A DNA stretch of 64,000 bases from Pseudomonas lundensis (GTDB taxonomy: Bacteria; Pseudomonadota; Gammaproteobacteria; Pseudomonadales; Pseudomonadaceae), in contig NZ_JYKY01000005.1 of NCBI RefSeq assembly GCF_001042985.1, positions 1 through 64,000 on the forward strand, given 5' to 3'. The notes below the pieces were generated by a model. It worked only from the letters and a program-made list of their open reading frames with translations. It was not told where the DNA came from and did no database searches. Below are positions 1-8,630 of this stretch, piece after piece. The translations under genes and the position numbers were made by a program. How positions within the stretch are numbered: the first letter of the stretch is position 1; the number at the start of each line of letters is the position of its first letter.

Positions 1-117
1 GAAGCCCACAATGAGCACTCAGCAAAACCATTCAAGTGGAACAAAACGGCTGAAACCATCATCAGCTCGGTGCATAAAGCAAAGCTGGGTGCGATTAAAA
101 ATAGATTTTTGAATTAA
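1..117 (+). CDS. IS630-family transposase, C-terminal fragment (cut by window edge)
   Basis: An open frame runs from the first base to a TAA at 115-117 and encodes about 38 residues. It carries the motif AKPFKWNKTAETI, which resembles the conserved C-terminal tail of IS630-type transposases (KPFxWxKTAxxI). The 5' part lies outside the window, so I cannot tell whether the element is intact. No convincing terminal inverted repeat can be judged in the 53 bases before the next gene. The IS therefore ends almost directly upstream of the pqi operon. The family call rests on the short tail motif only. Confidence 0.6.
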   Translation, partial: EAHNEHSAKPFKWNKTAETIISSVHKAKLGAIKNRFLN

Positions 118-170
118 CCGCTCAGGATACTAGAATAGGCGCATTCATTTTCAAGCCAGAGACTCCTTAT

Positions 171-830
171 ATGCCAGATCCGGTTGACGCCCGCAGGGTG
201 TCAGATTTACCGCTGGACGAGTTAGTGGCCTGCCATGAGTGCGATCTGTTGATGCGTAAGCCGCATCTCGCCCTCGGTGAAAAAGCTCAATGCCCGCGCT
301 GTGGTTATGAGCTCTACGCCCATCGCCATAACGTCGTAGAACGCAGCCTTGCACTTGTTATCGCCGCATTGCTGTTGTACGTCCCCGCGAACTTTTTGCC
401 CATCATGCAACTCAATCTGTTGGGCCAAGCGACTCAAGACACTGTCTGGAGCGGTGTGGTCGGCCTGTTCGACACAGGCATGCAAGGCATCGCCGTGGTT
501 GTGTTCTTATGCAGCATGGGGATTCCGTTGCTCAAGCTGCTGTGCCAACTGGCAGTCTTACTCAGCATTCGCTTGAATATCGGTCGCTCCTACGGATTGC
601 TGATCTACAGGATTTATCACCACTTGAAAGACTGGGGCATGCTCGAGGTGTACCTGATGGGCGTGTTGGTGGCCATTGTGAAGTTGGCTGACATGGCAGA
701 GTTAAGCCTGGGCCTTGGCTTGACGTGCTTTGTGAGTCTTTTGCTGGTACAGGTCTGGTTGGAGGTTGTCATGTCACCTCATCAGATCTGGCAGGCCCTT
801 TTAGGGGAGGACACTCATGCGTGCGATTGA
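171..830 (+). CDS. pqiA: PqiA-domain inner membrane protein (first copy)
   Basis: 219-residue integral membrane protein of the paraquat-inducible protein A family (PqiA/LetA). The N-terminus has a rubredoxin-like zinc ribbon (CHEC at residues 21-24 and CPRC at 41-44), followed by four hydrophobic segments at about 56-80, 103-127, 150-175 and 180-205. E. coli PqiA and LetA (about 420 residues) carry two such domains in one chain, whereas here each domain is a separate gene. It probably sits in the inner membrane and feeds lipids to, or energises, the MCE tunnel encoded two genes downstream. It overlaps the next gene by 14 bases, so the three genes are translationally coupled. Substrate and direction of transport are not visible from sequence. 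Confidence 0.88.
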   Translation: MPDPVDARRVSDLPLDELVACHECDLLMRKPHLALGEKAQCPRCGYELYAHRHNVVERSLALVIAALLLYVPANFLPIMQLNLLGQATQDTVWSGVVGLFDTGMQGIAVVVFLCSMGIPLLKLLCQLAVLLSIRLNIGRSYGLLIYRIYHHLKDWGMLEVYLMGVLVAIVKLADMAELSLGLGLTCFVSLLLVQVWLEVVMSPHQIWQALLGEDTHACD

Positions 831-1440
831 TGCGGGCATTTTGATATGCGCCGAGTGCCACGAGTTGAATCGGCAAGACGCGCAAGCTGACGAGCAAACC
901 TGTACCCGTTGCGGGGCATGGGTGCATGCACGTCGCCCAGACAGCCTGATGCGCACTTGGGCGCTACTGCTGACGTCCGCCATTCTGTACATCCCTGCCA
1001 ACCTGCTGCCCATCATGACCGTCAGTTCGCTCGGTCAGGGATCTCCGAGCACCATCATGTCCGGCGTCATAGAGTTGGTGCAGCACGGCATGATCCCGAT
1101 TGCCGCTGTGGTCTTTATCGCCAGTATTCTGGTGCCAACGTTCAAACTGGTGGGCATTGCCTTGCTGCTGTTCTCGGTGCAGCGCCGCCAGCCTTTATCG
1201 GCCCGCCAACGCATCATCATGTACCGGTTTATCGAATTCATTGGCCGTTGGTCGATGCTGGATATTTTCGTCATCGCCATCCTGGTGGCGGTGGTCAACT
1301 TTGGGCGAATAGCCAGCGTCGAGGCCAATCTCGGCGCTGTGGCCTTTGCCAGTGTGGTGATATTAACAATGCTTGCTGCTGTTACTTTTGATCCCCGACT
1401 GATTTGGGATAACACGGAGTCGGACGACGACCATGAGTGA
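817..1440 (+). CDS. PqiA-domain inner membrane protein (second copy)
   Basis: 207-residue second PqiA-domain protein. The zinc ribbon cysteines are C11/C14 (CAEC) and C29/C32 (CTRC). Four membrane segments follow, and the motif YIPANLLPIM after the first one parallels YVPANFLPIM in the upstream gene. It starts inside the end of the first pqiA gene and overlaps the following MCE gene by 8 bases. Together the two proteins equal one full-length two-domain LetA/PqiA. They most likely form a heterodimeric membrane partner of the MCE protein. Split genes of this kind are common in pseudomonads as far as I know, so this looks like a natural arrangement rather than a frameshift. Confidence 0.88.
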   Translation: MRAIDAGILICAECHELNRQDAQADEQTCTRCGAWVHARRPDSLMRTWALLLTSAILYIPANLLPIMTVSSLGQGSPSTIMSGVIELVQHGMIPIAAVVFIASILVPTFKLVGIALLLFSVQRRQPLSARQRIIMYRFIEFIGRWSMLDIFVIAILVAVVNFGRIASVEANLGAVAFASVVILTMLAAVTFDPRLIWDNTESDDDHE

Positions 1441-3736
1441 TTTACCTACCGCAAAAACCCGCCCGGCTTCTAACTGGTCGGCCATCTGGATTCTTCCCCT
1501 GATCGCGCTGGTTATCGGGGGCTGGTTGGGATGGCGTGCCTACAGTGAAACCGGCATCAACATCCAGGTGCGATTCGAAAGCGGGGAAGGGATCGTCGCC
1601 AATAAGACCGAAGTGGTCTACAAAGGCATGCCTGTGGGTAAGGTAAAAACCTTGGCGCTCGATGAGGATGGTCCTAGCAAAGGGGTGATTGCCACCGTTG
1701 AGATGGACAAGGATGTTGAGCGTTACCTGAGAACCAATACCCGTTTCTGGCTGGTCAAACCCAGCGTCACATTGGCTGGTATTACGGGCCTTGAAACCCT
1801 GGTATCGGGTAACTACATCGCTGTCAGCCCCGCCGATGGCGAGCCCACACGCAAGTTCAAGGCCCTGTCGCAAGAACCGCCTCTGTCGGATGCCAAGCCG
1901 GGTCTGCACTTGACCCTTAAAGCCGAACGACTCGGGTCGCTGAACCGTGGCAGCCCAGTGTTCTACAAGCAGATTCAGGTCGGCCAGGTCAAAAGCTACG
2001 TGCTGTCTGAAGACCAGAGCACCGTGGAGGTCAAGGTTTACATTGAACCGACCTACGCCAATCTGGTGCGCAAACACACGCGTTTTTGGAACGCCAGTGG
2101 CATCAGCATTGACGCCAACTTGTCCGGGCTGAAGCTGCGCAGCGAATCGCTGGCCAGCATCGTCGCCGGCGGGATTGCCTTCGCCACCCCTGAAAACCGC
2201 CAGGACAGCCCGCCAACGGATCCCAACCTGCCGTTCCGTTTGTATGAAGACTTCGACGCCGCTCAGGCCGGTATCAAGGTCAAAGTTAAACTCAGTGACT
2301 TTGAAGGCCTGCAAGCTGGCCGCACGCCCGTTATGTACAAAGGTATCCAGGTGGGCAGCCTGAAAGGCCTGAAGGTCGACCCAGATCTCACTAGCGCAAG
2401 CGCAGAACTGGCCCTGGATCCGCTGGCCGAAGACTATTTGGTCGAAGGCACTCAGTTCTGGGTCGTCAAACCTTCGATTTCGCTGGCCGGTATCACCGGG
2501 CTTGAAGCCTTGGTCAAAGGTAACTACATCGCGATTCGGCCGGGCGACAAAGGCAGCAAGCCGGAGCGTGAGTTTGTTGCACGCCCCAAAGCGCCGCCCC
2601 TGGACCTGCGTTCACCGGGCCTGCACATGGTGTTGTTCACCGATAACCTCGGCTCACTCGATGTAGGCAGCCCAATCCTCTACAAGCAAGTCAAAGTCGG
2701 TTCGGTGCAAAGCTACCAGTTCTCGCGCACGAAAAAGCAGCTGATCATTGGCGTGCACATCGAGAAGGAATATGAAGGCCTGGTCAACGGCTCCACCCGT
2801 TTTTGGAACGCCAGCGGGGTCACCTTGACAGGGGGCTTTACCGGCGGCATTCAGGTTAAAAGTGAGTCCCTGCAAAGCTTGATGGCAGGTGGCATTGCCT
2901 TCGAAACCCCTAAAGCCGCGGCCCCCCTGCAGAAACGTATCCCGCGTTTCCGCCTGTTCAAAGATCGCGACGCGGCCATGGAGCAAGGTGTGCCGGTCAC
3001 CATCAAAGTCGCGCGGGCAGACGGCTTGAGCAGCGGCTCGCCCATTCGTTTCAAAGGCCTCACCGTGGGTAAAATTGAAAGTGTCGACCTGAGTGATGAC
3101 TTGCAGTCAGTCCTGCTTCAGGCCCGCATTACTGAAGTGCCCGAGCGCATTGCACGGGTGGGGACCCAATTCTGGGTGGTCAAACCCGAGTTGGGCCTCA
3201 TGAAAACCGCCAACCTCGAAACCCTGGTGACAGGTCAATACCTTGAGGTGCAACCCGCGCCGAAAGACCGTGGCCCGCAAAGTCATTTCGTCGCCCTCGA
3301 TCAGGCGCCTGACGCCACCGTGCCTGAAGCCGGGTTGCGCCTGGTGTTGAGTGCCGCACGTCGAGGCTCCCTCAAAGAAGGCGTGCCCGTCACCTACCGG
3401 GAAGTCACCGTGGGCAAAGTCACGGGCTATGAGCTGGGCAACACGGCAGACCGCGTGCTGGTTCATATCCTGATTGAGCCCCGTTATGCACCGTTGGTGC
3501 GCAGCGGCAGCCGGTTCTGGAACAGCAGTGGGTTCGGTGTCGACTTCGGGCTGTTCAAAGGGGCAACGATTCGTACGGAATCGCTCGAAACCCTCGTACA
3601 GGGTGGTATCGCGTTTGCCACACCGGACGGTGACAAAATGGGCAACCAGGCCCGCCCGCAACAGACCTTCCCGCTCTTCGACAAATTTGAAGAGGAATGG
3701 CTGCAGTGGGCCCCCAAAATACCGCTCGCAAAGTGA
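1433..3736 (+). CDS. pqiB: MCE/MlaD-domain intermembrane lipid transport protein, PqiB/LetB-like
   Basis: 767-residue protein with a short cytoplasmic N-terminus, one membrane anchor at about 17-36, and a long periplasmic part. I count six MCE (MlaD) repeats. Each begins with a strand followed by a GxP(V/I)xYKxxxVGxV signature (YKGMPVGKV, YKQIQVGQV, YKGIQVGSL, YKQVKVGSV, FKGLTVGKI, YREVTVGKV). E. coli PqiB has three MCE domains and LetB (YebT) has seven, so this protein is closer to LetB in length. In that family stacked hexameric MCE rings form a tunnel that spans the periplasm and carries lipids between the two membranes. It is the third gene of the operon and is followed by a strong terminator. 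A PqiC lipoprotein gene is not present next to it. Confidence 0.9.
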   Translation: MSDLPTAKTRPASNWSAIWILPLIALVIGGWLGWRAYSETGINIQVRFESGEGIVANKTEVVYKGMPVGKVKTLALDEDGPSKGVIATVEMDKDVERYLRTNTRFWLVKPSVTLAGITGLETLVSGNYIAVSPADGEPTRKFKALSQEPPLSDAKPGLHLTLKAERLGSLNRGSPVFYKQIQVGQVKSYVLSEDQSTVEVKVYIEPTYANLVRKHTRFWNASGISIDANLSGLKLRSESLASIVAGGIAFATPENRQDSPPTDPNLPFRLYEDFDAAQAGIKVKVKLSDFEGLQAGRTPVMYKGIQVGSLKGLKVDPDLTSASAELALDPLAEDYLVEGTQFWVVKPSISLAGITGLEALVKGNYIAIRPGDKGSKPEREFVARPKAPPLDLRSPGLHMVLFTDNLGSLDVGSPILYKQVKVGSVQSYQFSRTKKQLIIGVHIEKEYEGLVNGSTRFWNASGVTLTGGFTGGIQVKSESLQSLMAGGIAFETPKAAAPLQKRIPRFRLFKDRDAAMEQGVPVTIKVARADGLSSGSPIRFKGLTVGKIESVDLSDDLQSVLLQARITEVPERIARVGTQFWVVKPELGLMKTANLETLVTGQYLEVQPAPKDRGPQSHFVALDQAPDATVPEAGLRLVLSAARRGSLKEGVPVTYREVTVGKVTGYELGNTADRVLVHILIEPRYAPLVRSGSRFWNSSGFGVDFGLFKGATIRTESLETLVQGGIAFATPDGDKMGNQARPQQTFPLFDKFEEEWLQWAPKIPLAK

Positions 3737-3770
3737 CCTTATAAGCTAGCCGTTTAACTAGGCTCCCTCC

Positions 3771-3806
3771 AAAAGGCCGCGATCATTCGATGATCGCGGC
3801 CTTTTT
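3771..3806 (+). terminator. Rho-independent terminator of the pqi operon
   Basis: An inverted repeat with a stem of about 15-16 bp (AAAAGGCCGCGATCA pairing with TGATCGCGGCCTTTTT) and a 3-5 base loop starts 35 bases after the pqiB stop codon and ends in a run of five T. The A-run on the left side means it could also work on the opposite strand. Confidence 0.93.
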
Positions 3807-3810
3807 GCAT

Positions 3811-4144
3811 TGTGCGTTTCCTGCTGTCTGCTGCTTCCTCTACCTATTTGAAATTGTTCAGAGAATTCCTACGTCAGATTTAAGTACGGTGCGGTAACTT
3901 CATATCAGTTTTCACCGACGGGGGTTTTAACTTGGGAATATAAAGAAACGGAGTTCTTGTGTTTTTCCTTTGTTTTAGAAGTGCGGTAAAACTCGCAGGT
4001 CTGGGTGAGCAACTTCACGGTTGTTTAATCTGAAGTGCGTTATATTTTTGCCCGGTATTAATAAGTAAGGAGACTACGGGTAAAAGGCCGGCCTTTCAAT
4101 AAGAGCTGTTTCGGTTCTTTTATTAATTAAATGGGAATACACGA
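3811..4144 (+). promoter_or_regulatory. Upstream region of fimbrial cluster A with GTGCGGTAA repeats
   Basis: A gene-free stretch of 334 bases, visibly more AT-rich than the flanking genes. It holds two exact copies of GTGCGGTAA (3889-3897 and 3981-3989, 92 bases apart) and a degenerate third (GTGCGTTAT at 4035-4043). AT-rich blocks around 4045-4070 (TATTAATAA) could hold a -10 element, but I cannot fix a promoter. An AAGGAG-like block at 4067-4072 lies too far from the start codon to be its ribosome site. The repeats are candidates for binding by the BvgA/EvgA-type regulator encoded at 17663-18292. No fim-type invertible element with matching inverted repeats was found. Confidence 0.5.
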
Positions 4145-4675
4145 ATGAAGTACGTACTTAAATCTGCTTTGGCTTCTATGGTCTTGCTGGCGGGCTCGGC
4201 CTCCATTGCACAAGCAGCAGGCGCGGGGTCGGGCACTGTCACGTTCGAGGGGGCGATCATTGAAGCGGCGTGCTCTATCAAGCCAGAAAGCGTTGATCAG
4301 ACCGTCAGCCTGGGTCAGGTCGCCAGATCGCAGTTGGCAGATGGCGGTTACGCTGATCCAGAACCCTTTTACATCAAGCTTGTAGGCTGTGACACCAGCA
4401 CCCTTAAAACCGTGACCACCACCTTTACCGGTGCCGAGTCAGCTGCGGTTCCTGGCGCGCTGGGGATTGTCGGTACAGCCAGTGGCGCAGGCATCATGAT
4501 GCGCGACGGTACCGGTACGCAAATCGTGCTCGGTACAGCGACCAAGCCACAAGCCCTGCAGGATGGAGACAACCAATTGTCCTTCGGCGCTTACTTGCAA
4601 GGCAGCACCGCAACGGATGCTGTCAAACCTGGCAAGTTCACAGCCGTTACTAACTTCTCATTGGCTTACCAATAA
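4145..4675 (+). CDS. Major fimbrial subunit of chaperone-usher cluster A (FimA/type 1 pilin family)
   Basis: 176-residue secreted pilin. A signal peptide ends near AQAA (about residue 25). The mature protein has the features of type 1 pilins: a donor-strand N-terminal extension with GxGTVTFEG, a disulfide pair (C43 in AACSIKP and C82 in LVGCDTS), and a C-terminal beta strand ending in FSLAYQ with the penultimate tyrosine used for chaperone recognition. It is the first gene of the cluster and is followed by a strong hairpin without a T-run, as is typical for the most abundant subunit. It shares the KLVGCDTS-type segment with the subunit at 10216. Confidence 0.9.
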   Translation: MKYVLKSALASMVLLAGSASIAQAAGAGSGTVTFEGAIIEAACSIKPESVDQTVSLGQVARSQLADGGYADPEPFYIKLVGCDTSTLKTVTTTFTGAESAAVPGALGIVGTASGAGIMMRDGTGTQIVLGTATKPQALQDGDNQLSFGAYLQGSTATDAVKPGKFTAVTNFSLAYQ

Positions 4676-4681
4676 GTACTT

Positions 4682-4707
4682 GCCCTGCCACCGCAAGGTG
4701 GCAGGGC
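4682..4707 (+). promoter_or_regulatory. Intercistronic hairpin after the major pilin gene
   Basis: A perfect 11-bp inverted repeat (GCCCTGCCACC / GGTGGCAGGGC) with a GCAA tetraloop of the GNRA type sits 6 bases after the pilin stop codon. It has no T-run, so it is more likely a partial terminator or an mRNA 3'-stabilising structure that raises pilin expression over the downstream usher and chaperone. The same arrangement is known in other fimbrial operons. Confidence 0.75.
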
Positions 4708-4728
4708 TAAGTTAATGGGATCAACAAC

Positions 4729-5292
4729 GTGAAAGCACTTTCACCGGCAGCTCTTGCAACGTCACTTGTTCTTTTAACGCTGTCTGTTAATACGGTGCTC
4801 GCCGCAGGACAAGGCAGCGGTATTGTCAGGTTGGGTGGAGAAATCATTGATACGGCCTGCACCCTGGATACCGGCAGTGCCTTTCAAGTTATAGAAATGG
4901 ATCCGGCACCTGTAGGGCGACTTATTCGTGAAGGTGAAGGCGATCCGCATCCGTTTACCTTGCGCTTGGTGGGCTGCTCGCTGACCCGCTACGACCCCGA
5001 TCACATCGGTGAGCGGCTGCCCGACTGGCAGCATGTCAGGGTGACTTTTGAAGGCGAGCCCGATCGAGAAGGGCGTTCGTTTGCGGCGACAGGGACCTCG
5101 CAAGGGGTTGCGCTGCACATCATCGATGCGCAGGGCCGCGAAAGTTTGCCAGGCGTGCCGATGCCGCTGGTTCCATTCTCTGCCACCAAAGATCAGGTGC
5201 TTCATTACACCCTTCGCTTGGTCGGCAATGACCAACCCATGTCTGTGGGTAGCCACAGCGCGGCGGTGCGTTTCAGGCTGGAGTATTACTGA
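4729..5292 (+). CDS. Minor fimbrial subunit, cluster A
   Basis: 187-residue pilin-family protein with a signal peptide ending near VLAAG (about residue 26). The core repeats the pilin pattern: GSGIVRLGGEIIDTAC, a second cysteine in RLVGCSL, and a C-terminal strand ending FRLEYY. The start is a GTG at 4729, because the nearby ATG at 4715 is out of frame. The ribosome site is weak. It ends directly before the usher start. An insert between the two cysteines makes it longer than the major pilin and similar to the subunit at 8631. Its place in the fibre (base, adaptor or terminator) cannot be read from sequence. Confidence 0.82.
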   Translation: MKALSPAALATSLVLLTLSVNTVLAAGQGSGIVRLGGEIIDTACTLDTGSAFQVIEMDPAPVGRLIREGEGDPHPFTLRLVGCSLTRYDPDHIGERLPDWQHVRVTFEGEPDREGRSFAATGTSQGVALHIIDAQGRESLPGVPMPLVPFSATKDQVLHYTLRLVGNDQPMSVGSHSAAVRFRLEYY

Positions 5293-7851
5293 ATGAATGG
5301 GTTGTATGCCCTGCTGAGTCCTTCAGCAGTCAAGGCATTGTTGCGCCCGGGTTTTGTGGGCGGCCTGATGTCGATAACAAGCGCAGCGTTGGCTGCGGAG
5401 ATTCAATTCAATACCGATATTCTGGACTTGAACGATCGCACCAATATCGACTTGTCCCAGTTTTCCCGCAGTGGCTTCATCTTGCCGGGTGTGTACCCGA
5501 TGACTGTGCAAGTGAACGCGCAACACCTGCCCGAGCAACGCGTGGAGTTTTTACCGCCCGACGATGACCTCAAAGGCAGCGCAGCATGCCTGACGCCCGA
5601 GTTGCTGGATCAGTTTGGCCTCAAAGAAGAAAAACTGGCCCAACTCACGTGGTGGAAAACGGCCAAGTGCCTGGACCTCAGCAGCTTGCCCGGCCTGGAA
5701 GTCAGTGGCGACCTGAGCACCTCAACCTTGCATGTCTCTTTGCCCCAGGCGTATTTGCAATACACGCACCAAAACTGGGACCCGCCCTCGCGTTGGGATG
5801 AAGGCGTGCCCGGCCTGTTGGTGGATTACAACCTCACCGCGCAATCCATTCATCAGGACGACAGCGAGTCGCGCATGGGCTTGAGCGGTAACGGCACCTT
5901 GGGAGCCAATGCGGGCCCATGGCGGCTACGTGCCGACTGGCAGGGAAGGGTCGATAACGACAGCACCCGGCGCACTCAGAATCTGGAATGGAGCCGCTTT
6001 TATGCCTACCGGGCATTGCCTGCACTCCAGGCGCGCCTGACGGTGGGTGAAAACTACCTCTATTCGGATGTGTTCGACAGTTTCCGTTTTACCGGCGTGG
6101 CCTTGACGTCCGATGACAGCCAACTGCCTCCCAATTTGCGGGGGTACGCCCCGGAAGTGGTCGGTGTGGCTAAAACCAACGCCAAAGTCATCATCAGCCA
6201 GCAAGGCCGCGTGTTGTATGAAACGCTGGTAGCGGCCGGGCCGTTTCGCATTCAGGACCTGAACGATGCCGTCACGGGCACACTCGATGTGCGGGTCGAG
6301 GAGCAGGACGGGTCGGTGCACACCTTCAAGGTGGACTCGGCCAGCATTCCCTACCTGACGCGTCCCGGCACCGTGCGCTACAAGTTGGCCAGCGGGCGGC
6401 CGTCTGCGCTGCACGGCGGCAACGAAGGCGACTTCTTTGGCACAGGGGAGTTTTCATGGGGGATCAGTAACGGTTGGTCACTGTATGGCGGCGCACTGGG
6501 CGACAACAGCTACCGGGCTCTTTCACTGGGGCTCGGCCGTGATTTATTGGCGTTTGGTGCCGTGTCGCTGGATGCCACCCGTGCCAGCACCCAATTGCAG
6601 GATGAAACGCTGTCGGGTGCGTCCTATCGCCTGAGTTACTCCAAAAGCTTTGCCGAATACGACAGCCAGATCACGTTTGCCGGCTACCGCTTTTCCGAAA
6701 AGAACTACATGAGCATGAGCGAATACCTGGACGCGCGTCATTACGGTGGCCCGGTCGGTGGCAGCAAGTCGCTGTACACCGCGACGTTCAACAAGCAGTT
6801 CCGGGACGCGGGCGTATCGGTATTTCTCAACTACAGCAATCAGTCCTATTGGGACCGCCCTGACCAGAAACGCTGGAACCTGTCACTGGCGCGCTATTTC
6901 AATGTGGGCGCGATCAAAAATGTCAGTTTCTCGCTGAACATGTTTCGTACCCAGGAGCGCGATCAGCCCAGCAGTGACGGGGTTTACCTCTCACTCAGCC
7001 TGCCGTTGGGGCGCACGGGGTCGCTGTCCACAAGTGCCAACCGGTCACAAAACAAAAACAGTTATTCGGCGCGCTTCAGTGATCGCCTGAATGACCGCAC
7101 CCACTATCAGCTCTCGGCCAGTAACACGTCGGTTGGTGGGTATTTGAGCCATACGGGTGATCTTTCCGATGTCGATCTCACCGTCGGTCTTGAGGAAGAT
7201 AACTACACCAGCTTCAGCCTTTCCGCACGGGGCGGAGCGACAGTCACTGCCAACGGTGGAGCGCTGCATCGTAGCAGCAGCATGGGCGGCACACGCTTGA
7301 TGGTGGACACCCAAGGCGTGCCAGGCGTACCGGTTCGCGGTTACGGCAGCCCGACGCGCACCAATGCCTACGGTAAAGCCGTGATAGCGGACATCAGCAG
7401 TTACTACCGAACCGGTGCCAGCGTTGACCTGGAAAACCTGCCCAAGAATGTCGAAGCCACGCAGTCCGTGACCCAACTCACCCTGACCGAAGGGGCGATC
7501 GGCTACCGCTCGCTGGATGTAATCGCCGGCGAGAAAGCCATGGCCGTACTGCGCATGCCCGATGGCAAGGCGCCGCCTTTCGGCGCCACGGTGAAGAACG
7601 CCCGCCAACAAGACACCGGCATTGTGAATGACGGCGGCAGCGTCTACCTGAGCGGCATTCAGCCGGGCGATCAGATGATCGTCAGTTGGGGGGCGGACGA
7701 GCAATGCACGCTCACGCTTCCGGCATCTCTTCCAACGGACGGCCTGAGTTCTGAACTGAAGTTGCTCTGCCAGACCGGCACCGCCAAGAACGCTGTTGCG
7801 CCTCCCCCTACCGTGGGCACCCCTGACGACATGGAGAAGAAAAACTCATGA
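5293..7851 (+). CDS. Outer membrane fimbrial usher, cluster A (FimD/PapC family)
   Basis: 852-residue usher, the usual length for this family. It has a hydrophobic signal region ending about residue 35 (ALAAEIQFN), an N-terminal periplasmic chaperone-binding domain starting FNTDILDLNDRTNIDLS, a central 24-strand barrel with plug (including the RGYAPEVVGVAKTNAKV segment typical of ushers), and C-terminal domains with GFVYLSG-like and LPTDGLSSELKLLC segments. It secretes and orders pilins delivered by the chaperone. It starts one base after the preceding pilin stop and overlaps the chaperone start by 4 bases (ATGA), which indicates coupled translation. Confidence 0.95.
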   Translation: MNGLYALLSPSAVKALLRPGFVGGLMSITSAALAAEIQFNTDILDLNDRTNIDLSQFSRSGFILPGVYPMTVQVNAQHLPEQRVEFLPPDDDLKGSAACLTPELLDQFGLKEEKLAQLTWWKTAKCLDLSSLPGLEVSGDLSTSTLHVSLPQAYLQYTHQNWDPPSRWDEGVPGLLVDYNLTAQSIHQDDSESRMGLSGNGTLGANAGPWRLRADWQGRVDNDSTRRTQNLEWSRFYAYRALPALQARLTVGENYLYSDVFDSFRFTGVALTSDDSQLPPNLRGYAPEVVGVAKTNAKVIISQQGRVLYETLVAAGPFRIQDLNDAVTGTLDVRVEEQDGSVHTFKVDSASIPYLTRPGTVRYKLASGRPSALHGGNEGDFFGTGEFSWGISNGWSLYGGALGDNSYRALSLGLGRDLLAFGAVSLDATRASTQLQDETLSGASYRLSYSKSFAEYDSQITFAGYRFSEKNYMSMSEYLDARHYGGPVGGSKSLYTATFNKQFRDAGVSVFLNYSNQSYWDRPDQKRWNLSLARYFNVGAIKNVSFSLNMFRTQERDQPSSDGVYLSLSLPLGRTGSLSTSANRSQNKNSYSARFSDRLNDRTHYQLSASNTSVGGYLSHTGDLSDVDLTVGLEEDNYTSFSLSARGGATVTANGGALHRSSSMGGTRLMVDTQGVPGVPVRGYGSPTRTNAYGKAVIADISSYYRTGASVDLENLPKNVEATQSVTQLTLTEGAIGYRSLDVIAGEKAMAVLRMPDGKAPPFGATVKNARQQDTGIVNDGGSVYLSGIQPGDQMIVSWGADEQCTLTLPASLPTDGLSSELKLLCQTGTAKNAVAPPPTVGTPDDMEKKNS

Positions 7852-8609
7852 GTAACCCAACACGCTGTATGCCGCTGGCTCTGGCCGTTCTGACCGGGTG
7901 TTTGACGCTCCCGGCGCAGGCTGCCATTGGTCTTGACCGAACCCGGGTGATTTTTGACGGGGCCAAAGATGCGGTGAGCATGAACATTGCCAATAACAAC
8001 ACCGAGCTGCCCTATCTGGCGCAGGGTTGGATCGAAGATGAACAGGGCAACAAGATCACATCGCCCCTGACAGTACTGCCGCCTGTGCAGCGTCTGGAGC
8101 CGGGCAAGCACAGTCAGGTCAAAGTGCAGGCGTTGCCGGGGGCCAAGTTGCTCGCTCAGGACCGGGAAACGGTTTACTACTTCAACCTGCGAGAGATTCC
8201 ACCGCGCAGCGATAAAGCCAATACGTTGCAAATAGCGTTACAGACGCGCATCAAACTGTTTTATCGCCCCGCGGCCATCATTCCGAGCCAGCAAGAACTG
8301 GCCAACCCCTGGCAGGAAAAACTGACCCTGACTCGCCTAGGCAACCAGTATCAGGTCAATAACCCGACGCCTTACTACGTCACCCTGGTGGATGCGCGCA
8401 GCAGTAAAGAGGGTAAAACCGCTGAAAACTTTGAACCGATCATGGTGCCGCCCAAGGGTTCATTGACGCTGGGGCCAAGTGCCACTGCGCTTGGCGCGAC
8501 CCCCTATCTGACCTACATCAATGACTATGGCGGTCGCCCCACACTGGCGTTTTCCTGTAATGGCAATAATTGCGCGGTCGACCTCAAAGCGTCGCCGGGC
8601 AATGAATAA
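7848..8609 (+). CDS. Periplasmic fimbrial chaperone, cluster A (FimC/PapD family)
   Basis: 253-residue protein with a signal peptide ending near AQAAIGLDRTRVIFDG. The two Ig-like domains show the family marks: TRVIF with the active-site arginine, VYYFNLREIP (the F1-strand signature), and ALQTRIKLFYRP. The C-terminal domain ends with FSCNGNNCAVDL, where a cysteine pair is visible. It binds each pilin in the periplasm by donor-strand complementation and hands it to the usher. It overlaps the usher stop by 4 bases. It is the only chaperone in cluster A, unlike cluster B, which has two. Confidence 0.94.
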   Translation: MSNPTRCMPLALAVLTGCLTLPAQAAIGLDRTRVIFDGAKDAVSMNIANNNTELPYLAQGWIEDEQGNKITSPLTVLPPVQRLEPGKHSQVKVQALPGAKLLAQDRETVYYFNLREIPPRSDKANTLQIALQTRIKLFYRPAAIIPSQQELANPWQEKLTLTRLGNQYQVNNPTPYYVTLVDARSSKEGKTAENFEPIMVPPKGSLTLGPSATALGATPYLTYINDYGGRPTLAFSCNGNNCAVDLKASPGNE

Positions 8610-8630
8610 CCGCAGCGACAGGAGACCCTC

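Noticed and set aside
3811..4144. Possible fim-type invertible promoter switch before cluster A
   Set aside because: No pair of matching inverted repeats flanking the promoter region and no recombinase gene nearby.
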